A stretch of DNA of 64,000 nt. Source: Mariniflexile sp. TRM1-10 (GTDB lineage Bacteria > Bacteroidota > Bacteroidia > Flavobacteriales > Flavobacteriaceae). Under the pieces are notes generated by a model that ran no database searches, had not been told where the DNA came from, and saw only the letters and a program-made list of their open reading frames with translations. This document shows, in pieces, positions 45,230-54,458 of this stretch. Each line of letters starts with the position of its first letter. The stretch's first letter is position 1. The position numbers and the translations under genes are program-made. The stretch is from positions 3,456,001 through 3,520,000 of the forward strand of contig NZ_CP022985.1 in assembly GCF_003425985.1 (NCBI RefSeq), given 5' to 3'.

Positions 45230-46873
45230 TTAATTAGGATACCCAGGATTTTGGGTCAATTTTGTATTCACATTTCTCTCTGCTTGAGGGATTGGCCATA
45301 TTTCATTTACTCCTTCAACGAAATTTCTTTTTTGGTAAATTAAATAACCATCTTCATCAACATCAAAGTCAGTGTAATTAGCAGGATCATTTGTTAATTT
45401 CATACCTGTAAATTGACGATTCAATTTTTCGGCAGCAACACCCCATCTCAAAATATCATAATAATGAAGTCCTTCAAAAGCAAACTCTACTTCACGCTCA
45501 ATTCTAATTTTATTTCTTAATTCAACTGTATTAGTAGTTGTAATTGCTGGCATATTAACATCTGCTCTTGATCTTACTTTGTTGATTGTTTCATCTAACA
45601 ATACTTGGTCTATAGCATCACCAGCCTCTAATTTTGATTCTAAATAACTTAATAGAACTTCGGCATAACGTATGATACTCCAGTTTCCTCCATAATTCAT
45701 TAAATTACCACTAAATGTTGGGTCCATGAATTTATTAATGCAATAACCACTCCAGTTGTATCTAGTAATTCTGTCAGGAGAACTACTATCAGGCCTGCTT
45801 ACAAATGTTGTTCCTTTGAAAACAGTTCTATCGGAAATCATGATTGTATAATCTAATCTAGGATCTCTATTATCATATGGATTTGAAGGGTCAAATAAAG
45901 GAGAATCTTCAATGCTTAAACCATCTGTACATTCAAATTGTTTAACTAATTCATTATAAGGAGAAAACTGATGCCAACCTCCATAAGTTTCAGGATAAAG
46001 ATATTGAGTAAGTACATGTGAATAAACGTCTTCTTGATATTGAGATGTAAGAATAAATTCTGTATTAATCTCGTTTTGAACATTAAACATAGTTCTGAAA
46101 TTCGGAACTATTGTATAAACTTGACTATCTATAATTTTTTTATAGGTAGCTGCTGCTGCTGCCCACTTTTTATTAGCCATTAGTACACGTCCTAAAATAG
46201 CTAAAGTTGCACCAGATGTTATACGGCCATCTTCACTTATTGGTCTGGTCAATGGTAAATCTAGATAACTTTCTTCTAATTCCGTTTCGACAAAATTCAT
46301 GATATCAGCTTTAGGAGTACGCTCAATATTGTTAGCTTCATCAACAGTTAAAACATTTTTAAAAAGTGGTACGTCTGAAAAGAAAAAGGACAAATTAAAA
46401 TATTGATAAGCTCTTATAGTTCTGACTTCAGCTATCATATTAGCCTTAATGGTAGCATCCATTTCAATATCATCTATATGAGATAAAAAATTATTACAAG
46501 TTACAATTTTTCTGTAGGTATTATCCCAATAACCTTCTACTGCCCAGTAAGATGGATCTAATGTTCCGTCAGTGAAACGATCAGGAATTAATTCTTTTTC
46601 AGACCCAAAACCTGCCATAAAATCAAGATAAATGATACCTCTTGGAGTCCAAAAATCTTCTCCGCTCCATGCACCTCCATTATTGTAGCAACCTACCAAA
46701 GCTAGTTTTGCATCTGATTCTGACTTCCAAAAAGTAGCATCAGATACTGCATCAAGTGGGTTTTTGTCAAAAAAATCATCTGAACAAGCACTGTTAGAAA
46801 TAACGAGCACTAGAACGAAGAACCTTAGAGCGAAGCTTCTAAAGCTTCTATATAGTTTATTATTAGTAGTCAT
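45230..46873 (-). CDS. SusD/RagB-type surface glycan-binding lipoprotein (island PUL)
   Basis: 547 aa. Signal peptide with lipobox SNSACSDDFFDKNP (Cys at about 30), so an outer-membrane lipoprotein. SusD features: PLDAVSDATFWKSESDAKLALVGCYN, then TPR-like helices, and the C-terminal signature INKVRSRADVNMP, RIEREVEFAFEGLHYYDILRWG, FVEGVNEIWPIPQAERNVN. It forms the lid of the SusC transporter and binds oligosaccharides. Its gene begins 28 bp after the SusC stop: a classic susCD pair. Confidence 0.95.
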   Translation of the reverse strand: MTTNNKLYRSFRSFALRFFVLVLVISNSACSDDFFDKNPLDAVSDATFWKSESDAKLALVGCYNNGGAWSGEDFWTPRGIIYLDFMAGFGSEKELIPDRFTDGTLDPSYWAVEGYWDNTYRKIVTCNNFLSHIDDIEMDATIKANMIAEVRTIRAYQYFNLSFFFSDVPLFKNVLTVDEANNIERTPKADIMNFVETELEESYLDLPLTRPISEDGRITSGATLAILGRVLMANKKWAAAAATYKKIIDSQVYTIVPNFRTMFNVQNEINTEFILTSQYQEDVYSHVLTQYLYPETYGGWHQFSPYNELVKQFECTDGLSIEDSPLFDPSNPYDNRDPRLDYTIMISDRTVFKGTTFVSRPDSSSPDRITRYNWSGYCINKFMDPTFSGNLMNYGGNWSIIRYAEVLLSYLESKLEAGDAIDQVLLDETINKVRSRADVNMPAITTTNTVELRNKIRIEREVEFAFEGLHYYDILRWGVAAEKLNRQFTGMKLTNDPANYTDFDVDEDGYLIYQKRNFVEGVNEIWPIPQAERNVNTKLTQNPGYPN

Positions 46874-46901
46874 ATTTGTATTTTTTAACGAATTAGTGTT
46901 T

Positions 46902-49900
46902 CTAAAAGTTTAAGTTTAGTCCTAAAGTATATACACTGGTAATAGGATAAAAAGGACTGTTGTCGCCTGTTGATTGACTCATTTCAGGATCCCATCCTTT
47001 ATAGAAACTATTAAATGTATGTAGGTTTTGCCCCATTACATATATTCTTAGTTTTTGAATTTTTAATGCATCTAAAAGAGTTCTAGGAAAATTATATCCT
47101 ATCTGTACATTTTTAATTCTTAAAAAACCAGCATTTCTATCCCAAAATGTAGAAGGCATAATGGTACCACTTCCTTGATTAAGGCTTGTAAGCTTTATGT
47201 ATTTAGCATTAGGATCTGGATTCTCTTCTGTCCATCTATTATCTGCTTGCCATTTTTGTATTTGTCCACCATTATAAAACGCATAAGCTTGATAAGAACC
47301 AATTTGTCTCTTAAATCCTGCTAAACCTTGTAAAAGAACAGATACATCAAAACCTTGATAATCTACTTGTAAGTTAGTTCCGAAAGCATATTTTGGAAAA
47401 TAACTACCTATAACTTTACGATCGTAAGTTGCATCTACCACACCATCTGGAACACCATTTGGGCCACTTATATCTTTGTATTTTACAAATCCTGGTTCTG
47501 CAGAATAAGGCTGAGTTGGATAATTATCTATATCGTTTTGATCTATAAATAATCCATCGGCTACATATCCATAAGTTGAATTCACAGAATGCCCAACAAA
47601 TAAGCCTCTATTTATATCTTTATCTAATCCTGTAGATAATTTAGTAATTCTGTTTTTTGTATACGAAAAATTAGGCGATATGTTAAAATTAACATTTCCA
47701 ATTTTATCTTGATAATTTAGAAAAAGTTCAAAACCAGAATTTCTAACTTCCCCTGCATTTACAGTTGAAGGATTCAGTCCCAATACACCAGAAACCGTTG
47801 TTTGATACAAAATATCTGAAGTGGTTTTGTCAAAATAGTCAAAAACCATATTTAATTTTCCATTAAATAAATTGACATCCAATCCAAGATCTGTAACTGT
47901 TGTAGTCTCCCAACTAATATTGGCATTAGATAGTGTTGTTAATCTGGCTCCAGCAATAAGGCTTCCTCCAAAAGTATAATTCTGACCTAAACTAAGAACA
48001 TTTTGATACGGATAATTTCCTATGTTTTGATTTCCAAGTTGTCCCCAAGATGCTCTAACTTTTAAGTTTTGTACCCATTGAACATCTTTTAAGAAATTTT
48101 CTTCTGATACTTTCCAACCTGCAGAAACCGAAGGGAAAAAGCCCCATCTGCCATCAGTAGGAAATCTTGATGTGCCATCGTATCTGCCATTCACTTCAAA
48201 CAAATAACGATCATTAAATGAATAGTTAATTCTACCAAAATAAGATCTTAATCCCCATTCTCCCGCAGATCCTGAAGATTGCATATTATTTGATGATCCT
48301 GCATTAAGTTCATACAAAAGGTTATTGGGGAAATTATCACGAAAACCCGAAACGTACTCAGAGTGAAACTCTTCTTGAGAGAAACCTGCTAATACATCTA
48401 TACTATGTTTATTGATATTTACATTGTATTTTAAAAGCGATTGTAATGTGATTAAATTATCAAAACCAGAACTTGCTCTAAGACTATTAGGCCCTAAATA
48501 TTTATTGGAATCAAATGTAAAATCTGAAACAAACTCTTTGTCACGGTAATTTGTGAAACGATAACCCACCTTGCCACTTAAGGTGAAATTCTTCATGAAA
48601 TCCCAAACTAACTCAGTTCCTCCTAAAAACAATTTATTTTTTCTATTAGTAAAAGATTCACTGTCTAACCATGCTTGAGGGCTAAAATTATCCTGATATC
48701 CATAAGTTCCATCGGTTTTTTTTCCTGCAAAAATAGGCCCTTGTCTTACCGCAAAATTAATCATGTTTGTCAAATCACCATTATAATGGCGAGGTTCATC
48801 GGTATTTGCTGAATAACCACTTAAATTAGTTTTAAGCTTCAAATTCTTTTTTACTTGACTATCAAAATTCAACTGAAAATTATATCTTTTATAGCTGTTT
48901 TCAGCAACTATACCATCTTGATCAAGATAGCCTAAAGAAAAAAGGTATGAGTTCTTTTCGTTTCCTCCAGTAAAACTAAAATTATGGCTTGTTTGCAAAC
49001 CAGATCCAGAATTCAAAAGATTTTTTAAATGCGGAACATTTGGATAATTATCTGGATCGGATTGGTTTTTAAATAATTCTATTTCAGCACTTGTATAAGC
49101 AGGACTAATATTCATGTTTGAATTTGCTTCATTACGCAATGTTGCATAGGTTGCGGAATCTACAAAATCCGGAAGTGAAGTTACGTTTTGAAATCCAACA
49201 TAGCCGCTATAACCGACTGTTAACTCTCCTTTTTTTCCTTGTTTAGTTTCAATAAGTATTACCCCATTTGCAGCACGGGTACCATAGATTGATGCAGATG
49301 CCGCATCTTTTAATATTGAAATACTTTTAATGTTATTTGGATCGACATCGTTTAATGAACTAGCAAGTCCATCAATTAAAACCAAAGGATCATTTCCCGC
49401 TCCCGAAAAAGTACCTATCCCACGTAATCGAATTGTTGCACCATCATTTCCAGGACGCCCTGAACCTTGCTGTACCGTTACGCCGCTTGCTAACCCCGAT
49501 AATGCCTGCGATGCTTGAGTAATTGGACGATTTTCTATTTCCTTTGTAGAAATTGAACTAACGGATCCTGTTAAATTCACTCTCTTTTGACTACCGTAAC
49601 CTACAACTATGACTTCATCAAGCTTAGCAGTATCTTCTTGTAATACTACAGGAATTTTTGTTTGCTCTCCAATAATTATTTCTTTTGTTAGAAAACCTAG
49701 ATAAGAAATTACTAAAACAGAATTTTGATTAGTTACTTCTATTGAGAAATCACCATCAAAATCAGATTGCACTCCATTTGTTGTCCCTTTTTCCAAGATG
49801 TTTGCCCCTGGCATAGGCTGTCCATTACCATCAGTTATTGTTCCTGAAACTTGAATACCTTGTTGTTTAGCATGACTTAATAGTGTAGGCTTTTCTTTAA

Positions 49901-50255
49901 TAAGAATGGCTTTACCTTCTGTTACTGTTACAACAAGATCTCCTTGAAACAAACTTTGCTCTAGTAACTTATTTGTTCTAATGACTCCCTTTTTAATATG
50001 TACTTTTGGAAACGTTTTAAAGATACCTTCTTCGTAAAAGAATTTATAGTCGGTCTGCTCCATGATAAGATCAAAAACTTCATCTACGGTTAATGTTTTA
50101 TCTTTTTCTACTCTAATTTTGGAGTTTTGGGACACAACATTGCTAGGTGTTAAAGCAAAAATAGTTGCGCAAAAAAAGAAAATGAATGTCTTCATAATGA
50201 TCATTAATAATTGTTTTCTGAACAGAAAACAAACTTTAGTTGGTTTAATTTTCAT
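46902..50255 (-). CDS. SusC/RagA-type TonB-dependent transporter with STN domain (island PUL)
   Basis: 1117 aa, signal sequence ending SNVVSQ. An N-terminal secretin/TonB short domain (about 48-120: DKTLTVDEVFDLIMEQTDYK) marks a transducer-type receptor that signals to a FecR anti-sigma. A carboxypeptidase-D-like domain (about 135-212), the SusC box DEVIVVGYGSQKR and a plug (about 215-330) follow, then the beta-barrel ending YTLGLNLNF. It imports oligosaccharides with SusD. The STN domain and the adjacent FecR/ECF sigma indicate trans-envelope sensing rather than HTCS control. Confidence 0.95.
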   Translation of the reverse strand: MKIKPTKVCFLFRKQLLMIIMKTFIFFFCATIFALTPSNVVSQNSKIRVEKDKTLTVDEVFDLIMEQTDYKFFYEEGIFKTFPKVHIKKGVIRTNKLLEQSLFQGDLVVTVTEGKAILIKEKPTLLSHAKQQGIQVSGTITDGNGQPMPGANILEKGTTNGVQSDFDGDFSIEVTNQNSVLVISYLGFLTKEIIIGEQTKIPVVLQEDTAKLDEVIVVGYGSQKRVNLTGSVSSISTKEIENRPITQASQALSGLASGVTVQQGSGRPGNDGATIRLRGIGTFSGAGNDPLVLIDGLASSLNDVDPNNIKSISILKDAASASIYGTRAANGVILIETKQGKKGELTVGYSGYVGFQNVTSLPDFVDSATYATLRNEANSNMNISPAYTSAEIELFKNQSDPDNYPNVPHLKNLLNSGSGLQTSHNFSFTGGNEKNSYLFSLGYLDQDGIVAENSYKRYNFQLNFDSQVKKNLKLKTNLSGYSANTDEPRHYNGDLTNMINFAVRQGPIFAGKKTDGTYGYQDNFSPQAWLDSESFTNRKNKLFLGGTELVWDFMKNFTLSGKVGYRFTNYRDKEFVSDFTFDSNKYLGPNSLRASSGFDNLITLQSLLKYNVNINKHSIDVLAGFSQEEFHSEYVSGFRDNFPNNLLYELNAGSSNNMQSSGSAGEWGLRSYFGRINYSFNDRYLFEVNGRYDGTSRFPTDGRWGFFPSVSAGWKVSEENFLKDVQWVQNLKVRASWGQLGNQNIGNYPYQNVLSLGQNYTFGGSLIAGARLTTLSNANISWETTTVTDLGLDVNLFNGKLNMVFDYFDKTTSDILYQTTVSGVLGLNPSTVNAGEVRNSGFELFLNYQDKIGNVNFNISPNFSYTKNRITKLSTGLDKDINRGLFVGHSVNSTYGYVADGLFIDQNDIDNYPTQPYSAEPGFVKYKDISGPNGVPDGVVDATYDRKVIGSYFPKYAFGTNLQVDYQGFDVSVLLQGLAGFKRQIGSYQAYAFYNGGQIQKWQADNRWTEENPDPNAKYIKLTSLNQGSGTIMPSTFWDRNAGFLRIKNVQIGYNFPRTLLDALKIQKLRIYVMGQNLHTFNSFYKGWDPEMSQSTGDNSPFYPITSVYTLGLNLNF

Positions 50256-50474
50256 AAATTTGTGTATTATTTAATTAGTTGAATTTTAATTAATTGATAA
50301 TAAAATTAATAGGAGGTATAGAGCTTTAAACTTTAGACGGTGATGCTTTATCCTCCTTTTTTTGTTTTTTATTTTACCATAGGCGTATAAATTTTTAGGT
50401 GTTATTAATTTGGTTTGAAATTTGTAATAAAATTTCCATAATATGAAGTTCGTATTATTAAGAGCCCTTATTAT

Positions 50475-51641
50475 TTATTTTAGTATTATTGTTTTATCTA
50501 TTATTTCGTAATTATTAATTGTATTAGACTTCATAATTGATAAAATTTCTTCAATGTTTTGATTTTTAGATAAAATTCCTTTGAATTTTATTGATTCTAA
50601 ATCTTTATTTACAAAGATTACATCAACATCATACCATCTAGATATTACATTCATGATATCTTTTAACGATTTTCCTTTAAAACTGAAAATCCCGTTTTTC
50701 CAAGAAATTTCAGAATATACATCTACAACTGCTACTGACATATTGTTATTTACAACATCAACATTTGATTGTTGGTTGGGTGTCAATATTTTTTTTTCTA
50801 CCGAAGTATTAATTTCTACTAGACCTTCTACTAAAGTGGTGTAAATATTTGATTCATCTTTATAAGCCTTTATATTAAACTCTGTTCCTAAAACTTCCAG
50901 TTCTTGAGTATTGGTAATTACCTTGAATTTGGCGCCTTTATGATCTATACTAGGGGATACATCAAAATAGGCTTCACCATAAACAAGTTCTACTTGACGC
51001 ATTTCCCCTTCCTTAAAGCTTATTGGGTATTTTAATTTAGATTCAGAATTTAACCATACTTGAGTTCCATCTGATAATTTTAAAAAGAATTGTCCCCCTC
51101 TCTCAATGGTTAAGTAATTGTATTCTGTTTTTGCTGAATTTTGTTCTAATGGTTGATATATAATTTGTTCTCCATTACTATTTAGGTTTTGTGTTTTGTA
51201 AGTATTTCCTTTTTTTAAGGCTACCACTGAACCATCTTCCAAACTTAATATTGCTTTGCTTGTCCCTGGTCCTATACTATTATTATTCGCAATTATAGGT
51301 GTAGTTTCTAAAGGAGTATTAGAGTTGAATAAATTATTTCTAAAAATGTAGGTTGTGATAAATATGCCAACAAAAACAGCGGCTACAGCATATTTAATGA
51401 TATTATATTTATCATAAAAAATACTTTTTTCTTTTTTTATGCGATATAATATGGTTTCTTGAGCATCATTTTCGTTATATTCACTCATAACCATATTAAC
51501 CAAAGCATTGGCTTTAATATATTCAAAAAATAATATTTCGTTTTTTGGATTATTAATCCAGACTTCCAATTTTCGAAGCTCATCAAGGTTCGCTTCTTTT
51601 GTTAGAAACTTTATTATCAAATTTTCTATTTCTTTTTCCAT
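50475..51641 (-). CDS. FecR-type anti-sigma factor (island PUL)
   Basis: 388 aa from ATG 51641 (MEKEIENLIIKFLTKEANL); the frame extends to 51692 without homology. An N-terminal cytoplasmic anti-sigma helix region is followed by one membrane helix (about 85-105: YAVAAVFVGIFITTYIF) and periplasmic FecR domains (GGQFFLKLSDGTQVWLNSES, FSFKGKSLKDIMNVISRWYDV). It holds the ECF sigma until the SusC STN domain signals substrate. It is divergent from its presumed sigma factor at 51752, with only 110 bp between, whereas sigma and FecR usually lie on one strand. Confidence 0.93.
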   Translation of the reverse strand: MEKEIENLIIKFLTKEANLDELRKLEVWINNPKNEILFFEYIKANALVNMVMSEYNENDAQETILYRIKKEKSIFYDKYNIIKYAVAAVFVGIFITTYIFRNNLFNSNTPLETTPIIANNNSIGPGTSKAILSLEDGSVVALKKGNTYKTQNLNSNGEQIIYQPLEQNSAKTEYNYLTIERGGQFFLKLSDGTQVWLNSESKLKYPISFKEGEMRQVELVYGEAYFDVSPSIDHKGAKFKVITNTQELEVLGTEFNIKAYKDESNIYTTLVEGLVEINTSVEKKILTPNQQSNVDVVNNNMSVAVVDVYSEISWKNGIFSFKGKSLKDIMNVISRWYDVDVIFVNKDLESIKFKGILSKNQNIEEILSIMKSNTINNYEIIDKTIILK

Positions 51642-51751
51642 TTTAACAAAAATATATACACCTATAACGAAACAAAAGCCATAGACCCCCATCTTCTTTA
51701 AAAATAGTTTAACTTTGTTTTAAATGAAATCTATTTAACTTTCTGAAAAAA

Positions 51752-52354
51752 GTGTTTTCAAGTCAAGAAAAATTTATAGCACACCTTAAAAAAGGTGACT
51801 CAACTGCATATAGTTATTTAGTAGAGCTTTATTATAAAAAACTATGTGATTATGCTAGCAACCTTGCTAGGGACAATTTTAAATCGGAAGACATTGTACA
51901 AAATGTTATTGTTAGAATGTGGCAAAATAGAAAAAATTTAAATCACAATGTTTCCATTAAAAATTATTTATATAAATCTGTTTATAATGAATTTGTAGAT
52001 CAATATCGTAAGGATATTGCGGTTACCACATTAGAAAAAAAGTATGTTCAAGGCTTGGATTTTGTTTTTGAGGCACAAGATGAAGAAGAAACGAAACGAT
52101 TAATAACTTTAATTGAAAGAGAAATAGAACAACTCCCCCAAAAATGTAAAGAAACATTTTTATTAAATAAAAAGGAAGGGCTTACATATATTGAAATTGC
52201 AGAATTTAATAAGGTTTCTGTAAACACGGTAGAAAAACAAATGGGTAAAGCTCTTTTTATTCTTCGTAAAAAAATGAAAGAAAAAGCGTATTATTTTTTC
52301 TTTATGTTGTTTGGATTGAATAAATTAAAAATTCTGGACTTGCAAAAAAAATAG
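51752..52354 (+). CDS. ECF sigma factor (island PUL)
   Basis: 200 aa, GTG start at 51752 ([20 protein letters not shown]). Sigma-2 region SEDIVQNVIVRMWQNRKNL; sigma-4 region IEQLPQKCKETFLLNKKEGLTYIEIAEF, then VSVNTVEKQMGKALFILRKK. Standard FecI/RpoE-like length, unlike the extended sigma at 8680. Expected partner is the divergent FecR; target promoter probably that of susC in the same PUL. The C-terminus is unusually aromatic (YYFFFMLFGL), seen in other PUL sigmas. Last gene of the island before attR. Confidence 0.93.
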   Translation: MFSSQEKFIAHLKKGDSTAYSYLVELYYKKLCDYASNLARDNFKSEDIVQNVIVRMWQNRKNLNHNVSIKNYLYKSVYNEFVDQYRKDIAVTTLEKKYVQGLDFVFEAQDEEETKRLITLIEREIEQLPQKCKETFLLNKKEGLTYIEIAEFNKVSVNTVEKQMGKALFILRKKMKEKAYYFFFMLFGLNKLKILDLQKK

Positions 52355-52612
52355 GATATTTTTGATTTCTTTTTCAATGATATTGTTGTTGTTTATTTTA
52401 GTTCTTCTATTATTTTTTTGTTTGAAGAATACTCATTTTATCCACTGCTAGTGGCTCACTTTGACTATTTTTTTTAAAATTATTAAAAGAATCAGAATAT
52501 TTTAAAAATAATTATTTTGATTTTAATGGAAGATAAAAGTAAAGTTTTTTAACCTATGGTTTCTTGTTTTACTAACAAATTTGAAAAATTACTGTATATT
52601 TATAGACCAAAA

Positions 52613-52671
52613 ACAAACAAATTTTGTTTTTAAATAGTTCTTTTTGACTTTAGTGTGCAATTCGGTGAACC
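52613..52671 (+). repeat. 59-bp repeat including end motif copy 4
   Basis: Matches 20567-20625 with one mismatch and contains GTGTGCAATTCGGTGAAC at 52653-52670. It ends 57 bp before the right attachment core. Inferred to be part of the element's right end, perhaps recombinase or accessory-protein sites. Confidence 0.75.
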
Positions 52672-52728
52672 ATACTAAATTAAAAGTGTTTAAAGTACTG
52701 ATAATAAACGGGTTGTGTATTTGTTAAA

Positions 52729-52745
52729 AATCCTGCCACCCCGAC
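52729..52745 (+). other. Right attachment site (attR core)
   Basis: AATCCTGCCACCCCGAC, identical to the 3' end region of tRNA-Pro (3379-3395). No other tRNA sequence is present here, so it is a duplicated fragment, as left by site-specific integration. Confidence 0.88.
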
Positions 52746-52770
52746 ACAATAGAATATCAATCAACAACAA

Positions 52771-52805
52771 AAACCTGTTAATCACATGATTTACAGGTTT
52801 TTTTA
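52771..52805 (+). terminator. Displaced tRNA-Pro terminator
   Basis: AAACCTGT (52771-52778) pairs with ACAGGTTT (52793-52800), followed by a T-tract. It stands 26 bp after the attR core, in the same place as the 3419-3454 terminator after the intact tRNA. Probably the native terminator before the island inserted. Confidence 0.7.
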
Positions 52806-52994
52806 TTTTTAATGAAATCAAAAAGAAGTAAACAATGCAATCAGAAAAGGCAACAAATCGGATAACAAAATAATTTTTTAAAGTTTGTTGGTCTAATTGT
52901 TAAAATGCACCGATTGGTTGGACAAATGAATGTATCTTAAAAGTGATTTGGCTTTCGTCTTGTAATAAATAATTATTAAAAAAAAGACGTAAAC

Positions 52995-53060
52995 ATGAAA
53001 ACAACAGCAACTTTCAGCATTCTATTCTGGGCAGATTTTTTCCGAACAAAAGATAACTGA
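52995..53060 (+). pseudogene. N-terminal relic of a second tyrosine integrase
   Basis: ATG at 52995 reads MKTTATFSILFWADFFRTKD then N and TGA. The FSILFW start is the hallmark N-terminus of Bacteroidetes integrases (compare NTFSVVFFTRKSRSK at 3621). It lies about 250 bp after the attR core, mirroring the live integrase, which starts 226 bp after attL. The rest of the gene is lost. The remaining 53061-53725 shows no gene. Confidence 0.65.
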
Positions 53061-53725
53061 TCATATTAATGGTCAATTATTTTAAAAGAAAGCTCTATGT
53101 AAATGATATTGTAAAACTAAGGGGAAGGGCTTGTTTTATTGCTGTGGTCAGTTAAGTATAGTTTCATAATCTATGTTAGCCTTTATATTTTTGATTTTTA
53201 TCTAAATACGGTTGAAATAAAGGATGTTAATATAGGAAAATTTTAATTTATTGAGTTAGCCGTGTCTTAAAATGAGTAAGGCTTCAAGATGGGAAATGTT
53301 ACAATTAATTTTGATGAAAATCAAAAATATAAATAGGCAGAGGCGTTATGGATATCAAGGTTTTCGATGATTTTGTGATACTTTTTATCTCCTAGTATTT
53401 TTTAGAGAAGTTATACCATTTAATCTTTGAAATTACTGTAAATTACTGTAGAATAAAGGGAATGTTTTATCGCAGTCTTTTTAAAGCTTAAGTGGTATTG
53501 GAAGCGGTTATTGTAGTTATAATAAATAAAGAGGCAGTAGCAGTGTTTTCAGAAGTAATAAAGGGTTAAAGCAACAATAAATTAAGAAGTTTATGCTAAT
53601 ATTTATATTCAAGACTAATTTTTAATAGCTTAGCCCAAACTAAAAACACTAGGAATTAAAAATAATTAGAAGGCTAGTTTAGCTGTATAAAGAAACTGTT
53701 TAAAATTTAGTCGTATTGATGAAAC

Positions 53726-54247
53726 ATGTTTACTAAAAGTGATTTACATAAGATATTCAACAAATATTACAGCACCTTGGTTTTGTATGCAAATCGCTTT
53801 TTGCCTTTAAGAGATGAGTGCGAAGATTTTGTGCAGGATATTTTTGTTAATCTTTTAGAAAAAGAACTCAATTTCCCTGACGAGATTTCATTAAGAGTTT
53901 ATTTGTATAAATCTACACGAAACAAATGCTATGACCATTTAAAACATCTTAAAGTAAGGGAAAAGCACACTTCAAGTTTCATAAGGCCACTAGAGGATGA
54001 AAATTTGTTTTTACAAGAAGTTCTTGAAGAAGAAATTACCAGACAATTGTATCAAGCTGTAGGGACCCTATCCGGTAGAAAAAAAGAAATTATAGAGCTA
54101 AGTCTTAAAGGGTTAAAAAATGACGAGATCGCCCAGACTCTTGGAATACGGACGCAGACCGTAAAAACGATAAAATCGTCAGCTTATAAAGAATTGAGGG
54201 AACGGTTCAAGAATATAAGTTCTATTATCTGTTTTCTTTTGGCATAA
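53726..54247 (+). CDS. ECF sigma factor (second PUL)
   Basis: 173 aa. Sigma-2 block DECEDFVQDIFVNLLEKELNF; sigma-4 block LSGRKKEIIELSLKGLKNDEIAQ, LGIRTQTVKTIKSSAYKEL. Ends in a hydrophobic ICFLLA, common in PUL sigma factors. It is followed on the same strand by its FecR, SusC and SusD, the usual arrangement, unlike the divergent island copy. It likely drives the susC promoter at about 55.65 kb when the transporter senses glycan. Confidence 0.93.
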   Translation: MFTKSDLHKIFNKYYSTLVLYANRFLPLRDECEDFVQDIFVNLLEKELNFPDEISLRVYLYKSTRNKCYDHLKHLKVREKHTSSFIRPLEDENLFLQEVLEEEITRQLYQAVGTLSGRKKEIIELSLKGLKNDEIAQTLGIRTQTVKTIKSSAYKELRERFKNISSIICFLLA

Positions 54248-54458
54248 AGAATTGCACCTATAATTTTCACATTCCTAAATTTACGGAAAGGCTTAGCGGT
54301 CGGCCACTCGTCTATTTCTGTCAACGTCATTAACAAATCCCAAATTAGGCTGTTTTTATACATATTTGCAAAATATTCATATTAATTTTAAAATAAATAT
54401 AAAATTCAATAGTACCTTTTTTAATGTTGGTCGTTCTGTATATAAATATACCCTAGAA

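Larger units (their letters stand above)
3379..52745. mobile_element. 49.4-kb genomic island integrated at tRNA-Pro
   Basis: A 17-bp direct repeat (AATCCTGCCACCCCGAC, 3379-3395 and 52729-52745) bounds the region. A tyrosine recombinase lies just inside the left end, a decayed mobilisation module inside, and accessory cargo throughout (sigma/dCas12f, pAgo-SIR2, pectate lyases, a PUL). Both ends are followed by analogous stem-loop terminators, as expected when an element supplies a replacement tRNA 3' end. Internal copies of an end-like motif (18731, 20607) suggest a composite of several insertions. Boundaries are seen directly; mobility as a unit is inferred. No conjugation genes are present and the relaxase is broken, so self-transfer is unlikely. 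Confidence 0.85.
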
